Source of the DNA: a virus
Direction: 5' to 3' (one strand)
Length of the DNA stretch: 50,912 nucleotides
IMG/VR virus record: IMGVR_UViG_3300042923_000119
Span: 1-50,912 of that record
The notes below the pieces were generated by a model. The model had not been told where the DNA came from, did no database searches, and worked only from the letters and a program-made list of their open reading frames with translations. Made by a program: the position numbers and the translations under genes. Below are positions 7,697 through 15,376 of this stretch, piece after piece (the first letter of the stretch is position 1; every line of letters begins with the position of its first letter).

Positions 7697-8581
7697 ATGG
7701 AATTGACAAGAGAAAATTACTTTTCACCAGAAGCAGAAGCACTTTATCTAGGGTCATCATCATTCAAAGCGTGGGATAGATGCCACGATGGAGGTTGCGA
7801 AGCGCGAGAGGTTGCTAAAAGAAAAGGGGAATGGGTTGATAAACCTAACCCCGCCTTTCTTCTTGGACAATATGTACATAGCTGGAATTCTAATGATTTA
7901 CCAGAGTTTATAGCTGAACATCCAGAATTATTTAAAAAGGGCGGTTATGAATTACTTGCTAAGTACGCTTTAGGCGATACCATGATAGAAATTTTTAAAA
8001 ACGACCCTGCAATGATGAAAATGCGCGAAGGTGTCAAAGAATCTATTTTCACAGGAGAAATTAACGGAGTTCCTTTTAAAATTCAAGTTGATATTTTAAA
8101 TATATTAGAAGGTTACTTCGCTGACATTAAAACCACTAAAGGCATTTATGATAAGTACTGGAATAATGAAAACCGTGAATATGAGTCGTTTATCCAACAT
8201 TATGATTATCCGCTCCAATTCTCAATTTACGCTGAGATTTTACGGCAAAATTACAATCAAATTTTAGAAGATGCATTGAATATTTATACAGAAAAACAGT
8301 TAGATAAATTCATTAAATTAATTGAAAATAATCGTTATCTTGATTGCTATATTTTAGCTGTTGATAAGCAAGAAACGCCAGATCATGAAGTAATATTTAT
8401 GGATTTGGACGGATTTATTAAAGAAAAACTACAAGAAATTGAATTAAAATTACCAAACATTATGGCGGTAAGAAACGGAGAAGTTGAGCCGGAGCGTTGT
8501 GGTAAATGCGAATTTTGTAGATCAACTAAAAAGATTACTAAGCCTATTCACTGGCTTGACTTGGGGAGTGATTTAAGATGA
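7697..8581 (+). CDS. PD-(D/E)XK nuclease (DUF3799/RecE-like partner of RecT)
   Basis: A 294-residue protein. The active-site core is FKIQVDILN at about 127-135 with FADIKTTK at about 141-148 (D plus DxK), followed by the QFSIYAEIL helix at about 175, the usual QxxxY motif of RecB-type nucleases. A CGKCEFC cluster near 268-274 may bind zinc or an iron-sulfur cluster. Its place directly after recT suggests a 5'-3' exonuclease that makes single strands for RecT. Confidence 0.87.
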   Translation: MELTRENYFSPEAEALYLGSSSFKAWDRCHDGGCEAREVAKRKGEWVDKPNPAFLLGQYVHSWNSNDLPEFIAEHPELFKKGGYELLAKYALGDTMIEIFKNDPAMMKMREGVKESIFTGEINGVPFKIQVDILNILEGYFADIKTTKGIYDKYWNNENREYESFIQHYDYPLQFSIYAEILRQNYNQILEDALNIYTEKQLDKFIKLIENNRYLDCYILAVDKQETPDHEVIFMDLDGFIKEKLQEIELKLPNIMAVRNGEVEPERCGKCEFCRSTKKITKPIHWLDLGSDLR

Positions 8582-9141
8582 AGAAACGATTTTTAGAACT
8601 TCTGATATCGGTTGATCGTCGCGGTATTTCAAGACTACCAGAATACATAATAGGCGAAACTGATTTTTTAACCGCACCAGCAAGCAGTAATTATCACGGT
8701 AATCATGAAGGTGGTTTAGTTGAACATAGTTTAGCGGTTTATGAAAATTTACTTAATGTCTGCAATACTTTTAAGTTTGATATTGACAAAGAATCACTTG
8801 TTATTTGCGGATTACTTCACGACCTTTGCAAAGCTAACTTTTATAAGGTTGATTGCCGAAATAAGAAAAATGAAGCTGGCGTATGGGAAAAAGTTCCGTA
8901 CTATGCAATCGACGACCAACTACCATTTGGTCACGGTGAAAAATCCGTAATAATTATTCAAAAGTTTATTCAATTATCAGATGAAGAAATAGCCGCTATC
9001 CGTTGGCATATGGGCGGTTTTGATGATGCTGGCAGGAGTTATGGTGGAGGACAATCATTAAGCGCAGCAATGGGCAAATGGAAACTTGTCTTAGCGTTGC
9101 AAATGGCAGATATGGCAGCTTGCTATTTTGACAATAAGTAA
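8578..9141 (+). CDS. HD-domain phosphohydrolase-like protein
   Basis: A 187-residue protein with NYHGNHEGGLVEHS at about 38-51, LLHDLCKANFY at about 80 and IRWHMGG at about 141, i.e. the H...HD...H metal-ligand spacing of the HD superfamily. Substrate unknown; nucleotides or nucleic acid are plausible given its place at the end of the recombination module. It starts in an ATGA overlap with the nuclease gene. Confidence 0.8.
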   Translation: MKKRFLELLISVDRRGISRLPEYIIGETDFLTAPASSNYHGNHEGGLVEHSLAVYENLLNVCNTFKFDIDKESLVICGLLHDLCKANFYKVDCRNKKNEAGVWEKVPYYAIDDQLPFGHGEKSVIIIQKFIQLSDEEIAAIRWHMGGFDDAGRSYGGGQSLSAAMGKWKLVLALQMADMAACYFDNK

Positions 9142-9148
9142 TTTAATA

Positions 9149-9166
9149 GGCTAGTTAACTCTAGCC
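9149..9166 (+). terminator. Hairpin with TTAACT loop after the HD gene
   Basis: GGCTAG and CTAGCC form a 6-bp stem around the hexaloop TTAACT. Only TTCCC follows, not a T-run, so it is a weak intrinsic terminator at best. The same loop recurs in two strong terminators at 20.9 and 22.3 kb. Confidence 0.45.
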
Positions 9167-9196
9167 TTCCCACAAAAATAAAATTTATACAGAGTG

Positions 9197-9252
9197 AAAG
9201 GAGTAAGAGGTTTGGTCGACCGATAAACAGCTGTTTACTCTGAGTAACAAAA
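9197..9252 (+). promoter_or_regulatory. Palindrome-rich leader upstream of the methyltransferase-like gene
   Basis: Three palindromes stand back to back: GGTCGACC (9214-9221), AAACAGCTGTTT (9225-9236) and TTACTC-T-GAGTAA (9235-9247). A further GAGTAA at 9201 can pair with TTACTC at 9235. The only good SD (AAAGGAG, 9197-9203) is about 50 bases before the ATG, and the frame is closed just upstream, so the structure probably controls translation, or the palindromes are operator sites. Confidence 0.5.
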
Positions 9253-9924
9253 ATGAAAATATTAGTAGCTTGCGAAGAAAGCCAAGCGGTAACAATAGAA
9301 CTTAGAAAACTAGGTCACGATGCATATAGTTGTGATATTGAACCGTGTAGCGGTGGACATCCAGAATGGCACATAAGAAAAGATGTGTTAAAAATAATTA
9401 ACGGTAAAACAGAATTTTTTACAGATGATTATATTATGCATGCAATATTTACTCAGTGGGATATGATTATTGCTTTTCCGCCTTGCACTTACTTAAGCAA
9501 CGCAGGTGCATGCCGGCTATATCCAAGAAAAGGCGAATTGAATTTAGAAAGATACGAAAAAGGATTAGCCGCTAGAAAGTTCTTTATGTCGATTCTTTTT
9601 GCAAATTGTGAACGAATTGCGGTAGAAAATCCTGTATCATCCAAGATTTACGAAATGCCTACACACACACAGGAAATTCAACCTTGGCAATTTGGACATC
9701 CCTATACAAAAAAGACAAGGTTATGGTTGCGAGGCCTTCCATTATTAGTACCAACTGAAATTATGCAAGAACGACAACCATTTATTCCGGCAGGTACTGG
9801 ACGAAAAGACAAAAGTAAATACGGAGCAAAGGGTTGCGCTCACGAATCTAAACCAAGAAGTAAAACGTTTTCTGGCATAGCAAAAGCTATCGCCAACCAA
9901 TGGGCAGGTGAATGCAATGACTAA
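9253..9924 (+). CDS. C5 DNA methyltransferase-like phage protein
   Basis: A 223-residue protein. It begins KILVACEESQAVTIELRKLG (motif I region of the phage C5-MTase-like family), has the catalytic-type FPPCTYLSNAG with Pro-Cys at about 76 and an ENP block at about 126, and ends in a basic region. It is shorter than classical C5 methyltransferases and the target-recognition domain is not obvious. It may methylate cytosine in phage DNA; activity is inferred from the PC and ENP motifs only. No SD lies directly upstream. Confidence 0.75.
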   Translation: MKILVACEESQAVTIELRKLGHDAYSCDIEPCSGGHPEWHIRKDVLKIINGKTEFFTDDYIMHAIFTQWDMIIAFPPCTYLSNAGACRLYPRKGELNLERYEKGLAARKFFMSILFANCERIAVENPVSSKIYEMPTHTQEIQPWQFGHPYTKKTRLWLRGLPLLVPTEIMQERQPFIPAGTGRKDKSKYGAKGCAHESKPRSKTFSGIAKAIANQWAGECND

Positions 9925-10117
9925 AACAGTTGTAAAATACAACAACTCACTCAAAAAGATGGACAATTTTACAGCGTATACAATCGCACGAAACGCATTG
10001 ATCGAAAGCGGCAATCAGAAACAGCTAGAAAAAATGATTGAGCACATGAAAACATCGAAGAGTCAAGCGGAAACGTTGAAGATAATACAGATGTATGTAA
10101 CTTTTGAAAGGGAATAA
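9917..10117 (+). CDS. Small hypothetical protein
   Basis: A 66-residue helical protein (MTKTVVKYNNSLKKMDNFTA and onward). ATG 9917 overlaps the preceding gene by 8 bases with GGCAGGTG upstream. It lies just before the replication genes. Family not recognised. Confidence 0.6.
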   Translation: MTKTVVKYNNSLKKMDNFTAYTIARNALIESGNQKQLEKMIEHMKTSKSQAETLKIIQMYVTFERE

Positions 10118-10147
10118 GGAATGTGGTAGTGAAAGCGAGGTGATAAT

Positions 10148-10915
10148 TTGGCTAAAGATGCATATTATTTCAGCCATGATAGCAATGCAAAAGATGATCC
10201 AAAATGCGTATTAATGATCGAACAATTGGGGCTTGAAGGATACGGGATATTTTGGGTTTTGATTGAGACGTTAAGAGATCAGCCTAATTACAAGTATCCA
10301 TTGATACTAATTTCAGCACTTGCTAGAAGATATAACACAACTGCTGAAAAAATGAAAACAGTAATAAATTCATATGGATTATTTGAAATTGATGAGAATG
10401 ATTTTTTTAGCATGTCACTAATGGAGCGTATGGAAAAGTACGACGAACGTAGAGAAAATGCAAGGATTGCTGGTAAAAAATCAGCGGAAAAACGATTACT
10501 TAACAGTGGTTCAACCAACGCTCAACCAACGTTCAACGACGGTTCAACTAAGAAAGTAAAAGAAAGTAAAGTAAATAAGAGTAAATTAAAAGAAAATATA
10601 TTAAATAATTATACTGATAATGAAACTTTGCTTTTGGCTATAAATGAATTTATTCAAATGAGAAAGTCAATGAAAAAAATAATGACTGATAGGGCTATAG
10701 AGTTAATGCTTAGTAAATTAGATAAATTAGCAAACGATGATGATACAAAGATTGCAATATTGAATCAAAGCATTATGAATAGCTATCAAGGAGTATTTGA
10801 ACTAAAAAATGGTGGTGATAAATTTGGAACATATAACAAACCCTTTAGAATCACTCAAACAGAAGTTACAGCAAAACAAAGGAATCCCCGTATTAGATCG
10901 AGTAGTGGCGAATAA
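10148..10915 (+). CDS. Replication initiator-like protein (DUF4373/Lin1244-type N-terminus)
   Basis: A 255-residue protein. The N-terminus (AKDAYYFSHDSNAKDDPKCV, LGLEGYGIFWVLIETLRDQP) is typical of the Lin1244/Lin1753 (DUF4373) domain, a winged-helix fold of phage replication proteins. A basic linker at about 95-150 and a helical C-terminal part follow. It starts at TTG behind GAGGTGAT. The DnaC-like gene follows, giving the usual initiator/helicase-loader pair. Confidence 0.83.
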   Translation: MAKDAYYFSHDSNAKDDPKCVLMIEQLGLEGYGIFWVLIETLRDQPNYKYPLILISALARRYNTTAEKMKTVINSYGLFEIDENDFFSMSLMERMEKYDERRENARIAGKKSAEKRLLNSGSTNAQPTFNDGSTKKVKESKVNKSKLKENILNNYTDNETLLLAINEFIQMRKSMKKIMTDRAIELMLSKLDKLANDDDTKIAILNQSIMNSYQGVFELKNGGDKFGTYNKPFRITQTEVTAKQRNPRIRSSSGE

Positions 10916-11609
10916 ATCACAATGTCCTTTTGCTTATCAAGTTTGCCTTGATTGTTCAGATATGGTTTTAACACAAGACAACAAGCGTTATAGATACCTA
11001 ACAGAGCAATGCAGACAGCAACAAATTAAATCAATAATGCTTTTGAAAAGCGGATTGTTCGGTAAAGATTTTGAAGAAACATTTCAAAACGCAAAAATTG
11101 ATAAATACAACAAACATATGTACCAGTATTTACAAGATCAATGGAATAGAGTTGATTGGCAGTACATATTTTCCGAAAATAACGGTACAGGCAAAAGCTA
11201 TACAGCAAATGCAATAGCCAATATGTTTATAGATTACGGCATACAGCCATTGGTTGAACGCGAAATTGATATGGCTAATGCACTAAAAAATACATTCAGC
11301 GATAAAACGGGTGAATCAGAATATGCATTGATGGGTAAATGGAAATGTATACCTGTGTTGATAATTCAAGATTTAGGCAAAAACGCTAATAATTCAGAAT
11401 GGTTTCCACAGCAACTATATGACATTATAGATGCTCGATTAATCAAAAAATATGTAACTGTTTTTACTAGCAATATTGAGTTAAACAGAGAGACTTTTAA
11501 TAAAAAATTTGGATATGAACATGGCGGGGCGATATTTTCACGATTGAACGGACAATGTGAAGTTTGGGAAATGAAAGGTGTAGATCGGAGGAAAATAAAT
11601 GATAGATAG
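10824..11609 (+). CDS. DnaC/IstB-like helicase-loader ATPase
   Basis: About 261 residues. The P-loop region is FSENNGTGKSYTANAIANMF at about 116-135, with Walker B-like PVLIIQDLG near 175 and a conserved VTFTSN-like segment (VTVFTSNIEL) for sensor 1. The first Gly of the G-x4-GK(S/T) motif is Glu here. The N-terminal CPFAYQVCLDC is Cys-rich. I chose TTG 10824 because GGTGGTGAT stands 5 bases ahead; an in-frame ATG at 10809 has no SD. It overlaps the initiator gene by about 90 bases. Confidence 0.8.
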   Translation: MEHITNPLESLKQKLQQNKGIPVLDRVVANKSQCPFAYQVCLDCSDMVLTQDNKRYRYLTEQCRQQQIKSIMLLKSGLFGKDFEETFQNAKIDKYNKHMYQYLQDQWNRVDWQYIFSENNGTGKSYTANAIANMFIDYGIQPLVEREIDMANALKNTFSDKTGESEYALMGKWKCIPVLIIQDLGKNANNSEWFPQQLYDIIDARLIKKYVTVFTSNIELNRETFNKKFGYEHGGAIFSRLNGQCEVWEMKGVDRRKINDR

Positions 11610-11880
11610 CAACCTAAAAACAATAGCAGACACATTCGGTTCTAAACAGGTCATGAAACTAGTCGAAGAAATGGCAGAGCTAACACAAGCGATTGCAAGA
11701 GTACACAATAATGATAACGAAGAAAACTCGTTGCACATAATCGAAGAAATGGCTGACGTAGAAATAGTACTAGAACAATTAAAATATTTGCTTAGAAGTC
11801 AAGATGATTTTGAAATAATCAAGCAACAAAAAATACAACGAACGTTAGAACGAATAGAAAGCGGATACTACAAGGAATGA
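11599..11880 (+). CDS. MazG-like NTP pyrophosphohydrolase
   Basis: A 93-residue protein with KLVEEMAELTQAI at about 21-33 and EEMADVEIVLEQL at about 48-60, the paired EExxE and ExxD helices that bind magnesium in all-alpha NTP-PPases. It is a short single-domain form common in phages and would hydrolyse NTPs or (p)ppGpp-type nucleotides. GGAGG precedes the ATG, which overlaps the ATPase gene by 11 bases. Confidence 0.82.
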   Translation: MIDSNLKTIADTFGSKQVMKLVEEMAELTQAIARVHNNDNEENSLHIIEEMADVEIVLEQLKYLLRSQDDFEIIKQQKIQRTLERIESGYYKE

Positions 11881-11889
11881 GGTAGTTGA

Positions 11890-12783
11890 ATGCATGTAGG
11901 ATTAATTGACATTGATAGCCACAACTTTCCAAATCTATGCCTTATGAAACTATCAGCATATTTTAAAAGCCAAGGACATACGACAAGCATTTTAAGTCCA
12001 GACGATGTTTTGAAAGGTCAAGATTTGTTTAATAAGCCAGATAAGCTATACGGTGCTGTGGTGTTTGAAGAAAATAAAGATGTTGCTACACAACTTGCTA
12101 GGATGGGCGTAATTGTAGGCGGTACAGGAATATTGAAAGAAACAAAATTAGCACCAGAAGTAGAAAGTATGTATCCAGATTATGAGTTGTACGGAATCAA
12201 AGATACAGCATATGGATTTTTAACTAGAGGGTGTCCGCGGGGTTGTAAATTTTGCATCGTGGGAAAAAAGGAAGGTTTAAAATCAATAAAAGTTGCTGAC
12301 TTATTACAATTTTGGAACGGACAAAAATACATAAAACTACTTGACCCTAATTTGTTGGCTTGTAACGAATGGGAAAACATACTACAACAACTTATTGATA
12401 GCAAAGCATGGATTGACTTTACACAAGGATTAGATATAAGGCTAATGACAAAAGAAAAAGCCGATATGATAAATCAGTTAAAAATAAAAATGATACATTT
12501 CGCATGGGATAATTACGAATTTGATACTTTTAAAAAGTTAACTGATTTTAGAAAACAATTTAAATTTGATGATCGAAAACTAAGAGTCTATGTATTAACC
12601 AATTTTAATACAACTCATGAGCAGGATTTAGAAAGAGTATATAAATTAAAAGATGCTGGCTACGACCCATTTGTAATGATTTTTAATAAATTACACGCAC
12701 CCAAAATAACAAAGCGGTTGGCACGATGGGTAGATAATAAATTCATATTTAGGAGTTGCGAACAATTTAGCGACTATAAATAA
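11890..12783 (+). CDS. Radical SAM protein of unknown substrate
   Basis: A 297-residue protein. The N-terminal about 100 residues resemble a Rossmann-like, B12-binding-type domain (HVGLIDIDSHNFPNLCLMKL). The radical SAM cluster motif is TRGCPRGCKFCIV (CxxxCxxC, about 114-126), followed by TIM-barrel-like strand/helix repeats (FTQGLDIRLMTKEKADMI, HFAWDNYEFDTFKKL). It would bind a 4Fe-4S cluster and SAM. The substrate is not evident, and no partner gene such as a QueC/E-type set is adjacent. The ATG has AATGAGGTAG upstream. Confidence 0.85.
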   Translation: MHVGLIDIDSHNFPNLCLMKLSAYFKSQGHTTSILSPDDVLKGQDLFNKPDKLYGAVVFEENKDVATQLARMGVIVGGTGILKETKLAPEVESMYPDYELYGIKDTAYGFLTRGCPRGCKFCIVGKKEGLKSIKVADLLQFWNGQKYIKLLDPNLLACNEWENILQQLIDSKAWIDFTQGLDIRLMTKEKADMINQLKIKMIHFAWDNYEFDTFKKLTDFRKQFKFDDRKLRVYVLTNFNTTHEQDLERVYKLKDAGYDPFVMIFNKLHAPKITKRLARWVDNKFIFRSCEQFSDYK

Positions 12784-12848
12784 TGCCTATAAAATAAAAC
12801 ATACACCACCTAGTTTCCCCAACATTAAACAAAATATACATGACCAGC

Positions 12849-12868
12849 ATACTTGTATAGGCAAGTAT
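12849..12868 (+). promoter_or_regulatory. Inverted repeat in the gap after the radical SAM gene
   Basis: ATACTTG and CAAGTAT form a perfect 7-bp stem around TATAGG. No T-run follows, so it reads more like an operator dyad or RNA stem than an intrinsic terminator. The rest of the 120-base gap (12784-12904) shows nothing else clear. Confidence 0.4.
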
Positions 12869-12904
12869 AAAATTATGAGCTTAAAACTAAAATGAGGTGA
12901 AAAT

Positions 12905-13044
12905 ATGGAAACAAATTACGAACACTTTTTCAGTAAAGATATGGTGCTGGACAAGGCAATGATCGTACAAGGGCACGTGATACATTTGCAGAGTCGTTAA
13001 AAGATAAAGGGTATGACATACTGCATTTTGACCAAATGGAATGA
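12905..13044 (+). pseudogene. Frameshifted or deleted small gene
   Basis: A good SD (AATGAGGTGA) leads an ATG reading METNYEHFFSKDMVLDKAM and stopping at 12998-13000. A second frame across the same DNA reads GAGQGNDRTRARDTFAESLK and on to DILHFDQME, stopping at 13042-13044, with protein-like composition but no start of its own. The simplest reading is that two gene pieces were joined out of frame by a deletion, or that one gene was frameshifted near 12945. The 31-residue product may still be made. Confidence 0.5.
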
Positions 13045-13059
13045 ATAGGAGCTGATTAA

Positions 13060-13344
13060 ATGACTAATCAAGCTGAAATACAAACAGCGATTAATTACAT
13101 GAAAATACAAGTTGAAAATAATAAGAATAAGTTAATTGATAACAGTATTAAAAATGCTTATAAAACCGCAATCGAAGCATTAGAAAAGCAAGTGCCGATA
13201 AAACCACGCGAACATCACAATTTTAATGATATTTGTAATGATACTGATTATGCAGATGAATGTTGGTTATGCAAATGTAATAACTTTGTTGATGAATCAG
13301 ACAATTATTGCCCTAATTGCGGTCAAAAGTTGGATTGGAGCTGA
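13060..13344 (+). CDS. Phage zinc-ribbon protein
   Basis: A 94-residue protein with a helical N-terminal half (AINYMKIQVENNKNKLID) and a C-terminal zinc ribbon: CWLCKCNNFV, then YCPNCGQKLDW. This helix-plus-ribbon layout is very common among small phage early proteins. SD TAGGAG stands upstream. Confidence 0.72.
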   Translation: MTNQAEIQTAINYMKIQVENNKNKLIDNSIKNAYKTAIEALEKQVPIKPREHHNFNDICNDTDYADECWLCKCNNFVDESDNYCPNCGQKLDWS

Positions 13345-13348
13345 TTAA

Positions 13349-13504
13349 ATGAAATACAGTGATGAAAAGGTAGAGAAAATAATTAAATCAATATTAATAT
13401 CATATTGCCCTAGGGAAATAGAATGTTTACAAGACACACTTGATAACGATGATAATAAATGCATTGAATGTTGGCAACAAGCATTGGTAGGTGATGATAA
13501 ATGA
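13349..13504 (+). CDS. Small Cys-containing hypothetical protein
   Basis: A 51-residue protein (KYSDEKVEKIIKSILISYCP, ending CIECWQQALVGDDK). The C-terminal C..CW..AL.GDD pattern recurs in the gene at 14363, so the two are probably paralogues. SD TGGAGCTGAT upstream; the stop overlaps the next ATG. Confidence 0.6.
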   Translation: MKYSDEKVEKIIKSILISYCPREIECLQDTLDNDDNKCIECWQQALVGDDK

Positions 13505-13671
13505 GCGAAATTAGCAAATGCGATTATTGTGGAGATAAAAACATAAAAACAAGACCAACCCCATACATGGCAGATATACCAGCTAAAATGTGTAAAACAT
13601 GTTGGGATATGGCTAAAGAACAAGGTTTAAAAACAGAAGAAGTATGGATAGGTGAATTCGAAAATGAGTGA
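13501..13671 (+). CDS. Small zinc-binding-like protein
   Basis: A 56-residue protein with CDYCGDKN and MCKTCWDMA CxxC pairs about 22 residues apart, a likely treble-clef or ribbon zinc site. GGTGATGATAA before the ATG acts as the SD and is shared in near-identical form with the start at 14590. Confidence 0.6.
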   Translation: MSEISKCDYCGDKNIKTRPTPYMADIPAKMCKTCWDMAKEQGLKTEEVWIGEFENE

Positions 13672-13831
13672 AATAGTAACAGCAATAACATACGCATTAG
13701 CAATACTCACAACAGTAATATTACTAGCGTACATATATTGCAAGTTTGGCGAGTATCAAGAGCGTAAAAAGTATAAAAAGTTTGGCAGTGAAACGAAAGA
13801 TAGAATTATGAGAACGATTGTTAAGAGGTGA
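13664..13831 (+). CDS. Small single-pass membrane protein
   Basis: A 55-residue protein with one transmembrane helix (VTAITYALAILTTVILLAYI, about 5-24) and a basic, charged tail (YQERKKYKKFGSETKDRIMR). It overlaps the upstream gene by 8 bases. Function unknown. Confidence 0.6.
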   Translation: MSEIVTAITYALAILTTVILLAYIYCKFGEYQERKKYKKFGSETKDRIMRTIVKR

Positions 13832-13836
13832 AAGAA

Positions 13837-14133
13837 ATGAACGTTGAAATAGAACTATATGAATTTTTACGAGAAAGAGAGTGCCATTTATATAAAGAAA
13901 AAGGTGAAATACATTCATGGGTAGTAGCTGATTTTGATGATTTAGAAGACTTCGCTAAAATTGTTGACACTAATGATGGCGATGGTGGATTAGACGTAAA
14001 AATGTTTAATAATTATATTGCTATTGAATTAAATGATACTTTTGAATCGTTAGATCAGACAATACATGATTATAGAAATTGTTTCCCAGAAGATGAATAT
14101 GAAGATTATTTTTCAGAAGGTGATAACAAATGA
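13837..14133 (+). CDS. Acidic hypothetical protein
   Basis: A 98-residue strongly acidic protein (Asp/Glu throughout, ending EDEYEDYFSEGDNK). SD AAGAGGTG stands 8 bases before ATG 13837; a GTG at 13828 is less likely. Small acidic proteins of this type can be DNA mimics, but nothing specific shows that here. Confidence 0.6.
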   Translation: MNVEIELYEFLRERECHLYKEKGEIHSWVVADFDDLEDFAKIVDTNDGDGGLDVKMFNNYIAIELNDTFESLDQTIHDYRNCFPEDEYEDYFSEGDNK

Positions 14134-14366
14134 TTAGGGATCACAGCTTAGGTAATATGATTTTTAATCTTAAAGAACGAAAAAATTTGCATAAAATAGA
14201 ATGTACTAAAAGCGCAGTAATGGAAATTTTATCGTATTTGGAAGAATTGCAAAATTGCAGAGATTTGCAAAAGTTTGCAGATTACCTAATTGAAAATGCA
14301 AGTGAAGCATTCGAACATCAAGATAGAACGTTATTGATTGAAGCTTTAAGGCGGTGGAATAAATGA
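14130..14366 (+). CDS. Small helical hypothetical protein
   Basis: A 78-residue protein, mainly helical (AVMEILSYLEELQNCRDLQK). It starts in an ATGA overlap with the preceding gene. No recognised family. Confidence 0.55.
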   Translation: MIRDHSLGNMIFNLKERKNLHKIECTKSAVMEILSYLEELQNCRDLQKFADYLIENASEAFEHQDRTLLIEALRRWNK

Positions 14367-14593
14367 TTAATCAACCAAAACTAACTATCAAAGATGAACT
14401 TAAAATAATTAAAGAGAAATGCCCGATCATATGGGAAAAGCATTTTGCTTGCGAATGCCCTAGCGATATTGATGATAGTTTAGTTAATTCTTATGAAATA
14501 AACGATTATGATGATACTTATTGTGATATTGGTTCGAAAGATGGATATTGTGAAAAATGTTGGGATAAAGCGTTAGGTGATGATAATAAATGA
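14363..14593 (+). CDS. Small Cys-rich hypothetical protein
   Basis: A 76-residue protein with FACECP and YCEKCWDKALGDDNK. The end resembles that of the 13349 gene and the N-terminus (MINQ) that of the 14590 gene, suggesting exchange of short cassettes. ATGA overlaps on both sides. Confidence 0.6.
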   Translation: MINQPKLTIKDELKIIKEKCPIIWEKHFACECPSDIDDSLVNSYEINDYDDTYCDIGSKDGYCEKCWDKALGDDNK

Positions 14594-14778
14594 TTAACCA
14601 ATCAGCAATAGAAGCACAAGCAGAAAAATTAAAGTTAGAAACAAACATGGAAATAATCGCAGTATACACAGAGTTTGGCAGTGTTCAATATTTTCCGGCA
14701 AGCACGAAGTTAGCGGAAGGATTTGAATTGCTGTATGAGACGAAAGAAAGCGAGGAAAAAACAATTGCCAATAGTTAA
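14590..14778 (+). CDS. Small hypothetical protein
   Basis: A 62-residue protein: helical N-terminus (INQSAIEAQAEKLKLETNME), then a beta-like segment (IIAVYTEFGSVQYFPAS). SD GGTGATGATAA upstream. It overlaps the start of the homing endonuclease gene. Confidence 0.55.
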   Translation: MINQSAIEAQAEKLKLETNMEIIAVYTEFGSVQYFPASTKLAEGFELLYETKESEEKTIANS

Positions 14779-15376
14779 TATAGTCGGAAATAAATACCAT
14801 AGGTTAACAGTTATTAGTTTTTCTCATTCTAAAAACGGTACATTTTGGAACGTAAAATGTGATTGTGGAAAAGAGTTAAAAGTAAATGGTGCTATGTTGA
14901 AAAACGGTCACACAAAATCATGTGGATGTTTAAATAAAGAATTGATCAGTAAGAGGACAAGCAAACATAAATTGTGTAATACGCCAACATATACAACATG
15001 GGATAGTATGATTCAAAGATGTTCTAATGAACACAACCAAAATTATCATCGTTACGGTGAAAGAGGTATAAAAGTTTGCGATAAATGGTTGACATTTGAA
15101 GGTTTTATCGAAGAAATGGGATTAAGACCACCAAGTTTTACGTTAGATAGAATTGATAACGATAAAGGGTATTACAAAGAAAATTGCAGATGGGTAAACC
15201 CAAAAAGACAAGCTAACAACACTTCTGCAAATGTAAATATTACATATAACGGTGAAACTCATACCGTATCTGAATGGGCAGAAAAATTAAATATTAGCAG
15301 AAGTACATTAAATAATAGGTTATTTAGAAGTAAATGGACTATAGAAAAATCATTAACAAGGAGCGTAAACAAATGA
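14735..15376 (+). CDS. HNH homing endonuclease with zinc-binding N-terminus and AP2-like DNA-binding parts
   Basis: About 213 residues. The N-terminus has WNVKCDCGKELKV then SCGCL, a zinc-binding module usual in freestanding phage homing endonucleases. The centre carries YHRYGERGIKVCDKW and TLDRIDNDKGY, then ENCRWVNPKRQANN, the degenerate HNH/AP2-type core. The end (SEWAEKLNISRSTLNNRLF) is a HTH (NUMOD-like) segment. It sits between small genes and ssb and overlaps both, like an inserted mobile gene. ATG 14735 and a TTG at 14765 behind GCGAGG are both possible starts. Confidence 0.8.
   Translation: MRRKKARKKQLPIVNIVGNKYHRLTVISFSHSKNGTFWNVKCDCGKELKVNGAMLKNGHTKSCGCLNKELISKRTSKHKLCNTPTYTTWDSMIQRCSNEHNQNYHRYGERGIKVCDKWLTFEGFIEEMGLRPPSFTLDRIDNDKGYYKENCRWVNPKRQANNTSANVNITYNGETHTVSEWAEKLNISRSTLNNRLFRSKWTIEKSLTRSVNK

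Noticed and set aside
9149-9166. Strong terminator after the HD gene
   Set aside because: The 6-bp stem lacks a T-run, so it is kept only as a weak hairpin with an interesting loop.
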